Below are positions 33,701 through 44,300 of a stretch of 64,000 bases of DNA, in pieces. The position numbers and the translations under genes were made by a program. Under the pieces are notes generated by a model, which did not search any database, had not been told where the DNA came from, and saw only the letters and a list, made by a program, of their open reading frames with translations. The DNA comes from Salvia splendens. Lineage: Eukaryota; Streptophyta; Magnoliopsida; Lamiales; Lamiaceae. The DNA lies in assembly GCF_004379255.2 (NCBI RefSeq), contig NC_056034.1:10294501-10358500 (forward strand), written 5' to 3'. The stretch's first letter is position 1. Every line of letters starts with the position of its first letter.

Positions 33701-34845
33701 AATGTAAATATCATTACAGTTTTCAGTTAGTCTCTGATTTGGTGATCCATTTTTATCTTGTAGGTTACACTCCCAGACTTTTTCTTGGCTGACCAACTCA
33801 CTAGCCAGGTTTTGCATGTTTTGGTGATATTCGATGCTTGTGATTTGTATTCTCTATTCTGTAGGTATCTCTGTGAGCAGTTCTTGTGATCTATTTGACT
33901 ACAGGTACAGGCTATAAGGAACTTTGAGTATTACGTATGTTTCTACGGTGGTGGTAGACAATTAGCTCGAAGGTTGACAAGATGCAGCAGTGATGAAGTC
34001 TATAATGCTTTCTATTTTGTCATTGCAGTTGTACCATACTGGTTTCGCTTTCTTCAGGTTCAGAGCTCTCCTTTCTCTATATCCATCTCTCTTTTCCATA
34101 ATCCTCACTCTGAATGTGTGATTAAACAACGGTATCTTCATTCATCCATCATTGCAGTGTGTGCGCAGGTTGTTTGAAGAGAGAGAATCGGTTCACGTAT
34201 ACAACGGTCTAAGGTATTTCACGACGATTGTTGCTGTCTCAATCAGGACAGCGTTTGAATTCAGAAAGAAAACAGTATGGAAAGTGTTGGCATTGCTGAG
34301 CTCAGCAGTTGCTGCTATAGCCAACACATACTGGGATATCATTATCGACTGGGGGCTTCTGCAGAGGCAGTCCAAGAACCCGTTTCTCAGAGATAAACTC
34401 ATCATCCCTCATAAAAACCTCTACTTTGTGGCAATAGTAAACATTACACAAACTCACTTTTTTTTTTTTTTCTGCCTCCCTCATACCTTTTGATTCACAT
34501 CTTTGTTGATCCACTCTGTCACAGGTTTTGGATATTTTTCTCAGATTCGCTTGGCTGCAGCTTGTCTTGATTCTAGACGTGCATTCGCTACATGGGAAGA
34601 CGGTGTCAACAATATTTTCATGCCTAGAAATTCTGCGGCGCGGGTTATGGAACTTCTTTAGGTAAATGGCTGTAGCTTTTGGATATGCTGAATGGAAAGG
34701 GAACTAAGATGAGTTTGTATTGATCAGGTTGGAGAATGAGCACTTGAATAATGTAGGGAAATTCCGAGCTTTCAAGTCAGTGCCACTCCCTTTTACTTAC
34801 TATGAAGATGAGGATGATAATGAAAAAGATGAAAAAGACGAGTAG
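30729..34845 (+). CDS. PHO1: PHO1-family phosphate exporter, gene 1
   Basis: Fourteen exons: 30729-31287, 31811-31879, 31984-32287, 32378-32426, 32567-32638, 32769-32898, 33020-33140, 33226-33484, 33569-33673, 33764-33808, 33905-34057, 34158-34436, 34525-34661, 34728-34845. All introns are GT-AG; the frame closes at 799 residues, normal for PHO1 proteins. The chosen start [15 protein letters not shown] is the family start; an in-frame ATG 7 codons upstream is less likely. The N-terminal SPX domain (about 1-350, split by a variable linker) ends with the lysine-rich KILKKYDK helix that contacts inositol pyrophosphates. Transmembrane segments begin near residue 396 ([14 protein letters not shown]), then [13 protein letters not shown]. 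The EXS domain (about 575-765) has [12 protein letters not shown] and [13 protein letters not shown]. The tail is acidic. PHO1 proteins export phosphate for xylem loading or related transfers. It is more diverged than genes 2-4 and keeps two extra introns. Confidence 0.93.
31356..31478 (+). repeat. Triplicated 41-42-bp unit in PHO1 gene 1 intron 1
   Basis: Three tandem copies starting TTGATC at 31356, 31398 and 31439, each continuing ..TTA.TTATACACC..and ending CTTCAACTGCTT with scattered substitutions. It is entirely intronic. Confidence 0.75.
31553..31631. repeat. Intronic hairpin in PHO1 gene 1
   Basis: Arms of 23 nt at 31553-31575 and 31609-31631 are reverse complements with a single mismatch, separated by a 33-nt loop. 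It lies in intron 1. It could be a small inverted-repeat element or a precursor of small RNAs; no known plant microRNA was recognised in it. Confidence 0.7.
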
Positions 34846-35509
34846 ATTTTGAAGCTTACTTAGAAATTCTATGAATTTTGAGCAGGATTTTGTTTTTATG
34901 ATTTTGCTGCGGCTATAGCCTAAATTATGAGCTTCTTCTCTTGGGGAAGAGTTTTATAATAAAATGTAACTGATGAATTAATTAATGCATCTCTTCAATG
35001 TGTTGTAATCATACATGTATCTACTACTCCATATCACTACACTATCCAATAAAACTATGTGTTTCTCGTGCCATTGCACCACTGTCCCCGCTTACTGGAA
35101 CGAGGGCTACGTGTATTTAAACAACCTTAGTTTTCGCCAGTGATAATTGTAAATTTAAAATAAAACATAAATTGCCCAATGAAACTAATGATGTATACCT
35201 ATTAGCCTTTTTAAAACCACCAATGAAACTAATGATGTACTCCCTCTGTGCTATTTCATGTGTACATTTTTTTTGTTTAGGAGTCAAAAAAATAGAGAAA
35301 AAAACAAGAGATGATAAAGTGAGAAATAATTGTTTTTTTGCTAAAAAATAAAAAAAGAAATGTCTCACTTATGTTAGGCCGGCGTAGTAATACACCTAAC
35401 TTATGACGGATGGAGTATATAGCAACAAGATTTCCTTACCAACAAGTTTTCCGACAAATTTATATTTTTTTGTTTATTTAAAAATATTTTCCTCAGATAT
35501 CTATAAATA
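34846..35509. other. PHO1 gene 1 3' flank
   Basis: Contains the likely 3' untranslated region, a short direct repeat (AATGAAACTAATGATGTA at about 35178 and 35222) and a Stowaway MITE that starts inside the second repeat's edge. Confidence 0.45.
35240..35415. mobile_element. Stowaway-like MITE
   Basis: 176 bp from CTCCCTCTGTGC to ..GACGGATGGAG between TA dinucleotides. Typical Stowaway size and ends. Confidence 0.7.
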
Positions 35510-35852
35510 TATAAAAGCGGAATACCAAAGAATCCATTTTCCCGCCCAGATTTATGAAAGATTGGTCACCATATTATAAAATTTCATTAGCATATAATAT
35601 ACTATATTAACACATAATTGATATGAGTATATATCATGAAGAGTTCTCAAATCAGTCAAATCACACTTATATATATCCAATGGTTACAATAAAAATTCTC
35701 TTAAAGATTATTCTTACAACCGTTGCATAAAATAAGACCATGTGGTCTCTCTCAATTTATTTTATTGACTAATGTGATTATGCCATTTGTTACAATATCA
35801 TTGGTCAATAAATATTTTATTTAATATTCAAATATTTTTTATATATTAAATG

Positions 35853-35890
<38 letters not shown>

Positions 35891-36202
35891 TATACCAAAA
35901 TTCATATTTTTTTATCCTCTACAAATAGATATCACATTTGCTATAGTCCTATTCACAAAAAAATCTCTATTTTTCTCTATAGATAATCTTTCTTCTATTT
36001 TACAATTTCTCATTTTTTAATTTATTCACCATGAATGATGAGAATAACATCATATGTTCTCTAATTCTAAAATTTCAAACCTTTTGTATTTTAATTATTG
36101 CAATTTATGACTTTTGTTTATTTGTTTTTATTTTATTTTCTTCAGTTTTTATAATTTTTAATAAATTTTAATTAATATAATAATAAGAATAATATTTATC
36201 GA
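35510..36202 (+). mobile_element. Helitron 5' portion
   Basis: Starts TCTATAAATATATAAAAGCGG after an A and shows the same arrangement as the Helitron that begins at 36203 (AAATCCATTTTCC.GCCCA, then TCAAAT.AGTCAAATC). No CTRR end occurs before 36203, so either this element lost its 3' part or the second one inserted into it. An AT dinucleotide run lies at about 35856-35887. Confidence 0.55.
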
Positions 36203-37515
36203 TCTATACATAAATATAAAAGTCAAATACAACAAAATCCATTTTCCTGCCCACTTTTATAGAATATTGATACTTGCCATTATCATAAAATGGTATCAAC
36301 TTTTAATATACAATACTAAGGCGTGATGGATTTGATACTCCCTCTGTCCCATTTAAATGAAACGTTTTTCTTTTTTGATTGTCCCATTAAAAATGAAACG
36401 TTCCTAAAATATAAACAACTCTATCTCTATTTTTTCATTTATTTTATTTTACTCTCTCTTCATTAACTCACAAAACAATTGTACATAAAATCTCATGCCG
36501 ATTTCCAAATATTTCAATTTAAGTGGGACGGAGGGAGTATATAATAAAGGGTTGTCAAATTAGTCAAATCTCATTTAGTTGAGCTCTCAAGCTTGACATG
36601 GTTAAAACTTGGAACCAATAATATTTATTACTCAATGGATAAAATGAAAATTTATTTAAATGTTATCCTCTTAAATCTGATAAATAATATTAATGGCATT
36701 CCAAGTCCTAAGTCATTGTCTTCATTAAAGCTCCATGGTTTCAAAAGTTTTCTCTCCATATGTCATCGATCTTATTGTGAAAATGCTTAGTTAAAGATTT
36801 TGTGTTGCTCCAAAGTCCAAACATGCTTAGATAAACGAAAGTTGGTTTATAGAATATGTTTTCAGCTATTATATCTCAGTGCTAGCATTGAGAGTTGATT
36901 TTGTAATCCCGTAATTCATAAGATTTAGTAATTGAATATTAGAATAAAGCACCTTTTATCTATGAATGATTGGAGTAACAATCTCATCTCTTAATTCGTC
37001 TTGCTGATTTTATTTTTTTAATTGTTGTTGCGTGATCTTTGATCCAAATCTTCATAGTAAAGTATTTATTGTTATGTGTTTTGTTTGCTTTAGAGTTAAA
37101 TAATCTTTACCTTATTTGTGGATCGACACTCGAAGTAGTACATTCGATGATGTATTCTTGCAGTATCGTTGTAATATTAGAGTTATTTTATTAAACTTGT
37201 GTGATCTTGCACTTGATTATATAACTCGAAAATTACACATCAGTTGTGATAATGATTATGTTAGTTGTGATGATACATTTAATGTTGTGTTATTTCAACA
37301 TAAGCTCCGTATTTTATTCAGGTGTCTTGGGAGTAGATGTGGACAAATAAATATTCACGTTTCTACACTTCTATATTTTTCATATCTTGAGCCTTTCTTT
37401 TGGTTTTGTGATGATAATGATATTAGTTGTGATGATATATTCAATATTGCATTGTTTCAACATAGATCCATATTTTTAAAATATTGACCCGTGCATATCA
37501 CGGGTGTAATACTAG
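36203..37515 (+). mobile_element. Non-autonomous Helitron with intact terminal hairpin
   Basis: Starts TCTATACATAAATATAAAAG after A and ends CTAG before T. A perfect terminal hairpin, ACCCGTG-CATAT-CACGGGT (37487-37505), lies 6 nt before the final CTAG, the classical Helitron 3' architecture. No helicase is present. A Stowaway MITE sits inside. Confidence 0.8.
36338..36537. mobile_element. Stowaway MITE inside the Helitron
   Basis: 200 bp with inverted ends CTCCCTCTGTCCCA.TTAA and TTAA.TGGGACGGAGGGAG-type sequence between TA dinucleotides (36336-36337 and 36538-36539). It was inserted after, or carried by, the Helitron. Confidence 0.9.
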
Positions 37516-37521
37516 TAAATA

Positions 37522-38725
37522 GACTAAAGTCCCAAAATGGTCCTTAACATATTGCATTTTTTTTATTTTGGTCCAAAACATTATCTTTTGAATTATTCGG
37601 TCCCTCACATTTGAAATCAGATCACATTTGGTTCATTTTGGACGGTTCCGTCAAATTTTTGACGATTTTAATTACCGGGTCACAAATCCATCATTAATCC
37701 GTCACTAACCGGGAGAAAATGATCTGTCACTAATCCGTCACTGATACGTGAACCGGCGGGAGTGGCGGGGGAGGATCGAAGCTCTCGCGATGAGGCAGAT
37801 CGAGATCATCGCTGAGCTATGCGAGGACGATGAGGACGATTGCAAACTGATCTGCAAGCCGGCAGCGGTGCACGCGCTGAAGAGGTGCTTAAACGACGAC
37901 GTCGAGTCGAAGAATTTTGAAAATCGGACGGTTTACTCGACGCATCAGGTTCTGGAGTCGTGGATCCGAGTCGCGAGGGAGCTAATTGCGAGGATCGGAG
38001 AGGAAATCGATTCGCGGCAGTGTGAGAGAGAGGCGAGGTATTGCTGGTTGCTGGAGAAGGTGTGGTCGATTTTGAATCAGATCGAAGATTCCTGCAGCTG
38101 AAAAATAAGATCATGATCAAGCCGAGTTCCGATTCGGATCTGTTCTGCTTCAGATCGCGCGAGCTCGTCGAGATCACGAAATCGTCTAAGGATCTGAAGC
38201 ACACGGTGCCGGCGGTGTTGGAGGTGGAGGTGGATCCGATCGGCGGACCAAGGATTCAGAACGCGGCGATGGAGCTTTACCTGAGGAAGGAGGATTTCGC
38301 GAAAATTCACCTGCTGCAGGCGATGCAGGCGATGGAGGCAACGATGAAGAGGTTTTACTTCGGTTACAAGCAGTTGCTGGCGGTGGTGATGGGGAGCTTG
38401 GAAGCGAAGGGGAATGTTGAATATGGCGATCTGTTGAGCCTGATATTTATGGAGCCGACGTATTTCCCGAGCTTGGACGCGGCGAAGACGTTTCTCGGGG
38501 AGCGGTGGAGCCATGAGGCGGCGGGTTTGTGACGGATCAGTTTCTCCTAGTTAGTGACGGATTTGTGACCCGGTAATTAAAACCGTCAAAAATTTGACGG
38601 AACCATCCAAAATGGACCAAATGTGATCCGATTTCAAATGTGAGGGACCGAATAATTCAAAAGATAATATTTTGGACTAAAATAAAAAAATGCAATATGT
38701 TAAGGACCATTTTAGAACTTTAGTC
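37522..38725 (+). mobile_element. Pack-MULE 4 (captured HSPRO gene)
   Basis: The ends GACTAAAGTCCCAAAATGG and ..AGAACTTTAGTC belong to the same family as copies 1-3, most like copy 3. The left flank TAGTAAATA (37513-37521) recurs at the right as CAGTAAATA (38727-38735) after one extra C: a 9-bp target duplication with one change. Insertion was 6 bp beyond the 3' end of the Helitron. The right end lies 115 bp before the start codon of the GCK gene. Confidence 0.9.
37744..38529 (+). pseudogene. HSPRO-like fragment in Pack-MULE 4
   Basis: Reads in two overlapping frames. The first gives ..RIEALAMRQIEIIAELCE.. and ..TVYSTHQVLESWIRVARELI... After a frameshift near 38050, the second gives ..FCFRSRELVEITKSSKDLKH.., VEVDPIGGPRIQNAAMELY, ..VVMGSLEAKGNVEYG.., and ..EPTYFPSLDAAKTFLGERWS. 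These blocks, in order, are those of the HSPRO1/HSPRO2 family, plant proteins related to sugar beet Hs1pro-1 that interact with SnRK1 and influence basal resistance. A large internal section between the first two blocks is missing, so this is a deleted copy. The stop is supplied by the inverted repeat. Confidence 0.82.
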
Positions 38726-38839
38726 CCAGTAAATATAAAAACAATATACATATACCGAATATTGTAATGGGGTTTAACAAAGGTTTTAGCACACGCAACC
38801 GAATCCCACCTCCTCTCCGGCCGCCGCCAGTCGCTTGCC

Positions 38840-39367
38840 ATGGCTTCCTCAAACTCCACTAAACCCCACCAATCCGATTCCTCCCAGCAGCCGCAGATCC
38901 CTGAATCAAGAACCCTAATCCATGAAACCCTCGATCCACCAGCAGATACAAAGACTGCCGGAATTCAAGAAAATCCGAAAGCAGAGGAGACCCATTTGGA
39001 AGAACCGAAGAACAAAGATGGAGATGCGGAGGAGGAAGAAGAAGAGGAGGGTGAATGTGGGTTTTGCTTGTTTATGAAAGGGGGTGGATGTAAAGAGACA
39101 TTTGTGGAGTGGGAGACGTGTATCGAGGAAGCAGAGAAGAAGGAAGAGGATGTAGTGCAGAAGTGTTTCCAGGTGACTACAGCTCTTAAGAAGTGTATGG
39201 AGGCGCATTCCGATTATTATGCTCCCATTCTGCAGGCGGAGAAGTCTCTCGAGGAGGAGGCGGTGAAGCAGTTGGAGAAGGAGAAGGAGAAGGAGAAGGA
39301 GAAGGAGAAGGAAAAATTGAGTGGGGAAGAAGAGTCGGAGAAGAAGGAAAAGGAGGAAGTTTTTTAG
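38840..39367 (+). CDS. GCK-domain protein with twin CX9C motif
   Basis: A single exon of 175 residues. Residues 1-70 are polar and low in complexity, ending in an acidic run. The conserved domain (about 71-125) contains GECGFCLFMKGGGC, then C-KETFVEWET-C and C-FQVTTALKK-C, which are two CX9C pairs preceded by a CX2C pair. This is the plant GCK domain (named for conserved Gly, Cys, Lys); its function is not established. The twin CX9C arrangement is shared with CHCH proteins that are oxidised in the mitochondrial intermembrane space. The tail is a charged KE-repeat encoded by a GAGAAG microsatellite (about 39278-39312) and may form a helix. The first ATG follows GCTTGCC and is taken as the start. 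Pack-MULE 4 occupies the DNA immediately upstream, leaving only about 115 bp of native proximal promoter and leader. Confidence 0.88.
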   Translation: MASSNSTKPHQSDSSQQPQIPESRTLIHETLDPPADTKTAGIQENPKAEETHLEEPKNKDGDAEEEEEEEGECGFCLFMKGGGCKETFVEWETCIEEAEKKEEDVVQKCFQVTTALKKCMEAHSDYYAPILQAEKSLEEEAVKQLEKEKEKEKEKEKEKLSGEEESEKKEKEEVF

Positions 39368-41352
39368 GTAACAATGATACAAAGAAGCAATCTTGATTTG
39401 GTGGGACTAATCTTCTTTTTGGTTGCTGATTGTCAGGATTCGGAGAAGAATTTTTTTTGTTTTGAATAATTAGATAGGATATTGAGCTGACCCCTGCAAT
39501 CATCAATTAATTACATTGGGCATAGAAAGAAGAATTTATCATTGTATACTGCATATCACTGTGTTAACTCGTTGGATCGATTTATTTTGAGGATATTGGC
39601 AGTCTGTTTATATAGTTTGTTATGTGCTTCCTTGATATGCATGTTGATTTCTGGATTTGAGTAGTAAATGTGACGCTCTCTGAATAGAGAAGAAGCTTGG
39701 ATGCTAAAACGAATAGATATGTATATTTGGGAGTTGTTTGGTTGGAGATGAATGTGGAATACTTTTATACTACTTTGTATCCATGAGCTTGAAATGATCA
39801 TTATAAATGCATCATATATTCAAACTTAAAGAATATAGGAGACTTCTGGAGTTCTCCTTGAACTCTTTATACTTTAATACTTTTGAGTTCTCCTTGTACT
39901 CTTTGTATGAGCTTCTATATAGTAGGAATAGTAAAGAGTTCTTGGATTCTTGGAGATTTACAAATTCTATTCTCTTTCGACAGATATCCAAAGGCGACTT
40001 CCGTAAGGTTGTCATTCTATCCTCATGTGTAAAGGAGTTACTGTGTCCCTTCAAGATATTTAGCATCTCTAATTACTTACTTTTCTGGTTATAAGAAATA
40101 TCAGGGTCTACTTTTCTTCCTCATATCACGTACTATTGAGCTTTCTTCTACACATCTCATGTGTAGATAGGTACCTACTACCTACTCTATTTTTCTGTCC
40201 CTTTAGGGGCAGATTTATATCATGTCAATGCACGCCATTTTGACAATGGCTACTTGAATGATGCAAGGAATACAAGTGAATTGTGAAACTTTGATTGACA
40301 ATCTTTATCTTTGTCTTTATGGTCTTTGCAGTCATTTTTCATGCTGTAATGAAAATTGACAGATGTGGAGTTGGTCATTAGGCATGGCTCTGTTCTTTGA
40401 AGCAGAATAAATGTTGATAATGCTGAACACCGTTGAATATTATGCAAAGATACTTCTCAATATATGGATTAGACATTTTGCAGTTACAATTAGGCATGTG
40501 TTAAAAAATCAAGGATATTACCTAATTTATGATGCAGGTGAAAAATAGCCTCCTTCGCTGACATCTCACTAAGAGTTCAGCTCAAGGTGCACTAATTTTA
40601 CCATCTGAGCAGACATTTGGAGGTTCTTCATTCGAATCCACTATTGGCCATTAATTCCACCCCATCCCCTGTCATCCTGATTATGGTATTTCCTTCTGTT
40701 AAGCTTCTGTTAATAAATTGGATAAAGCATGAGGTAGTGTTCTTACTCTCTGAGTATCCGACATATCTTCAACTTCATCAACTAATGTGATTGTTCATAA
40801 ACTGGGATCTCCTGTGTTAGAAATGAATAGAGGGAAATTTTGATGTGTACTTTAGTTATTATTCCCTTTAGACGGATATCCACAAGGATTTTATGCATTT
40901 TAGAATCCGAAAAGGAGATTCATTGTTAACATGTTTTGTTCCTTGGATTACTTATTTTTCTTCCTTGTACTGCTAATGAAGATAGTAGTACTCCAGCCTT
41001 CCCAGTGAATCCTTCAACCTACTCTCTTTGCAAAGAATATGTTGTCCACTTATCTGTATTTCTTCCTTGCAGAAAATCTAGGTAACTAAGAAATACAGTA
41101 GTATTGTACCATCTTTATCTGTGTGTTCTTTGCTGTCATTTTTCATGCTGTGTTTAGGTTTGGCAGATTTGAAGTTAGTCATCAACCATGGGTCTGTTCT
41201 TTGAATCTGAAATTTGTTTATAAAAACATTTAATATTATGCAAAAAGACTTCACAATATGTGAATTTTACCGATTACAATTTGAAATGTGTAAAGATACA
41301 AAGAATAGGACACGTTCTTATCCCATGTACTACAAATCTTGCAGCTGCATTT
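39368..41352. other. Spacer between GCK gene and PHO1 gene 2
   Basis: Two diverged copies of one sequence lie here, about 40310-40500 and 41115-41290 (shared TCATTTTTCATGCTGT, GTCAT.A.CATGG.TCTGTTCTTTGAA and ATATTATGCAAA words). A third copy lies downstream of PHO1 gene 3 at about 47700-47830. A segment at 39785-39840 (TATTCAAA.TTAAAGAATATAGGAG) recurs near 47335 and 57450. These are duplicated 3' flanks of PHO1 genes. No coding sequence was recognised. Confidence 0.55.
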
Positions 41353-44300
41353 CTAATCATGTTTGTTTCCATCTTCATCGTAATTGAAAGGTAATGGCAC
41401 TGATTTGAAAGCTCGGAATTTTCCAACGTTGTTGAGATGTTCGTTCTCCAGCCTGCACATTTAAGAAACTAATTCCATTACACGTGACATATTTATTACC
41501 AGAACAAAATTCTTCCATCCAAATTTGAAGACTGTAAAAACCTAAAGAAGTTCCAGAGACCGCGACGAAGGATCTCTAGAGAAGCCACGAGGGTAACCAT
41601 TGTCTGCCTATGCAGTGAGAAAACGGTGATCCTCATCACAGTCTGCATCCATGCTAATCTCAGCAATACATTCAAAATCTGCAGGGAAAAGAACAATATT
41701 AACTGTCAGTTCCCACACCAAAAATCTGCTTCTAGAAAATTCGTGGTCCTCTTACAATGGCTACAAAGTAGACACTCTTGTGTGGGACAAGCAGCTTGTC
41801 TCTCAACCATCTGTTCTTGGATTTGCTCTGAAGCAGCCCCCAATCTACAACTATGTCCCAATACGTGCTGAGGATCGTTGCTATGATTGAGGTGGTCCAA
41901 GCTATGATCTTCCAGGTAACCCCTTCGTTGAGTGTGTAGGCTGTTCTTGCACAGACTGCTAGGATTGTCGCCAGATATTTCACCCCATTGTAGCCTTGAT
42001 GAGGGTCTCTTTCATCATAGAGGCGACGCAGACACTGCAAAAAATCAAGAAACCATGAGTTTCGCAGCTGCCATGAACACTATTTTGCTTTCTGATGATT
42101 GATTTTAGATTTTGATTCTATGCACCTGCAGGAGGCGCCATACGTATGGGACTCCAGCGATGATGAAAGAGAAGGTGTTGAAAACATCGGAGGATTTGCA
42201 GTTGCTTTGCCTGTGTTTGTAGTCTCCCCAACCGTAGTAGCAAATGTAGAACTCTAGACTTCTTAGAGCTTGAACTTGACTTGTTAGCTGGTCTGCTAGG
42301 AAGAAATCTGGCAATGTAACCTTCAAGAAACAGACACAAATATGTTTGTAAGAATAGTGTGCATCACTTTGTTAGTTTTAAGTTTTAACAATCAATCAAT
42401 CACAAGATTTTATGTTTCTTCTTACCTTATAGAGAGGAGCTAAGAGGGAGTGGAAGGCGCAGACGAGTAGAAAATAGCGGCTCGAACGGTACAAGATGTT
42501 GAGAGGGCACAGCATGATCACAAACACAAGCTGCACAAAAATATGACAAATGTTTAATCTTCAAGATATGCATATTTCATTAAATATAATTATGGTTAAG
42601 ATGATTACCACTACTAATCCAAGAGGAAGTAGTTCTGTAATGGGTTTGTAGTCAGCTGTGATTGGATCCATTTCCATGTCGAGATTCGCAAGAACACTAG
42701 CTAGAGCCAACACACTCAAACTGAATCCAAGAAGCAGAACCTCTCTGTATCCAAGGTCTGTTCCTTCCTTAAATCCAAATATGAAGGAATAATTCACTCG
42801 ATACCGCCTCCAGAAATATATGTTTGCAGCGTACATTATCATGTGGAGAACGATGAACCCGAACAAACTGTGAAAAATCTATTCATCTTAGTGAAAAGTT
42901 GATGAAAGTTTCAAGAAAATGGAGAGATGATTAGAGTATTGATTTTTCTGACCTATAGAGGGGAAACATGGTTTCCATGTAAATCACTCTCCCTTGGTGG
43001 TCAAGTATTTTACGTGCACGAACAATCAGAATCAGTGCTACGATAAGAGCAACTGTGCAACCAAATAGAAATCCTGCAGGACAAAGATTTCATGCATGTT
43101 ATTTTTCAGTTCTGAGAAGAAAATTTGAGCTTGAGACAGAAAACGCGAATGTCTTACCCGTTGAAAATGTAATTCTGTGTGTTTCCCTTTTTCTTTTAGG
43201 CCTCAAAATGTTCATTCCTTTGCTGCGGTTCGAGTTTGAGAAATGCTTGATGAAGGTGGCTTCTACCCTCTCCAACAGCTTGCTCACCTATAATAACACA
43301 ATAACCACCTTATTTCATATGCAATTTCTACATTAAAAATGGGAATTGTGAATGATTTTTTGTACCTCATCAGAACTGCCCAAATAGGAATTATCAACCA
43401 TTCTCATATAAGATTTTGATGCACTTCTTTCTGCAACCTTATCATATTTCTTCATGATCTTTGAAAATGCCATAATATTCAGAAAACTGCTCCAATTACA
43501 CAAGCAGTATGTAAATTACAAAATCAATATCCACAGCCTTAAAAAATGTCTAGAAGTTATATACACATACCTGTAGCTTTTGAGAAGCCTCAGCTTCAGA
43601 TAAAATCCAACAAAAGCCATCTTTAGCTGTTCTTCTGCTTTCTTCAAATTGTCCTCAGTGAACTCCAAATCTGCCTGGTTAGGAAGATTGAGGAATCCTT
43701 TGATTGTCGAGCGAGGTGTTTCTTGAGTAATGTTAAACTTGACCTGTTTAAGAACCTCTAGAGGCGCCAGCCTTTCCGCCTTGATGTCATTCTTCTTCTC
43801 TTCTTGAATCCTTGCACTTACTGCCTTCATCTCAACACTTCCTTCTCTCCTATCAGCCTCTGATTTATCAGACGCTGGTATCCAATCTTCTTCATCTATA
43901 CCAGCCATCAGAACTCTTCCTGCATCAACACAACACCCATCATTATTAGTATTCTAACATGAAACACACTCACACACATCTTGTCTAAAAATTCCAAGAA
44001 TTAGTAGAATGCTAATTAGTACTCACACACACACAAAACAATCTTGTATGAAAACTCACTGCTTGCTTTGATAGCAGAGGGGCTGTTGGCAAACAATGCA
44101 GCTGAAGAAGCTGCAGTATCTGAGGCAAGCTGAGTGGTCTCCTCCACACTATTGGTCCAGCCCTGTGGATGCTCCACCTTCACACGAAACGCGATCAATG
44201 CCTCCATCTGCTTGTTCAGCACTGCAGCCTCCTTCATCACCTCATCAACTTTCAACCTATAAAACCTCAGCACCTTATTGAACTCATCATCCAGCCTTCT

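Noticed and set aside
38915..39382. 155-codon minus-strand Leu-rich frame opposite the GCK gene
   Set aside because: Antisense shadow of the Glu/Lys repeat-coding region.
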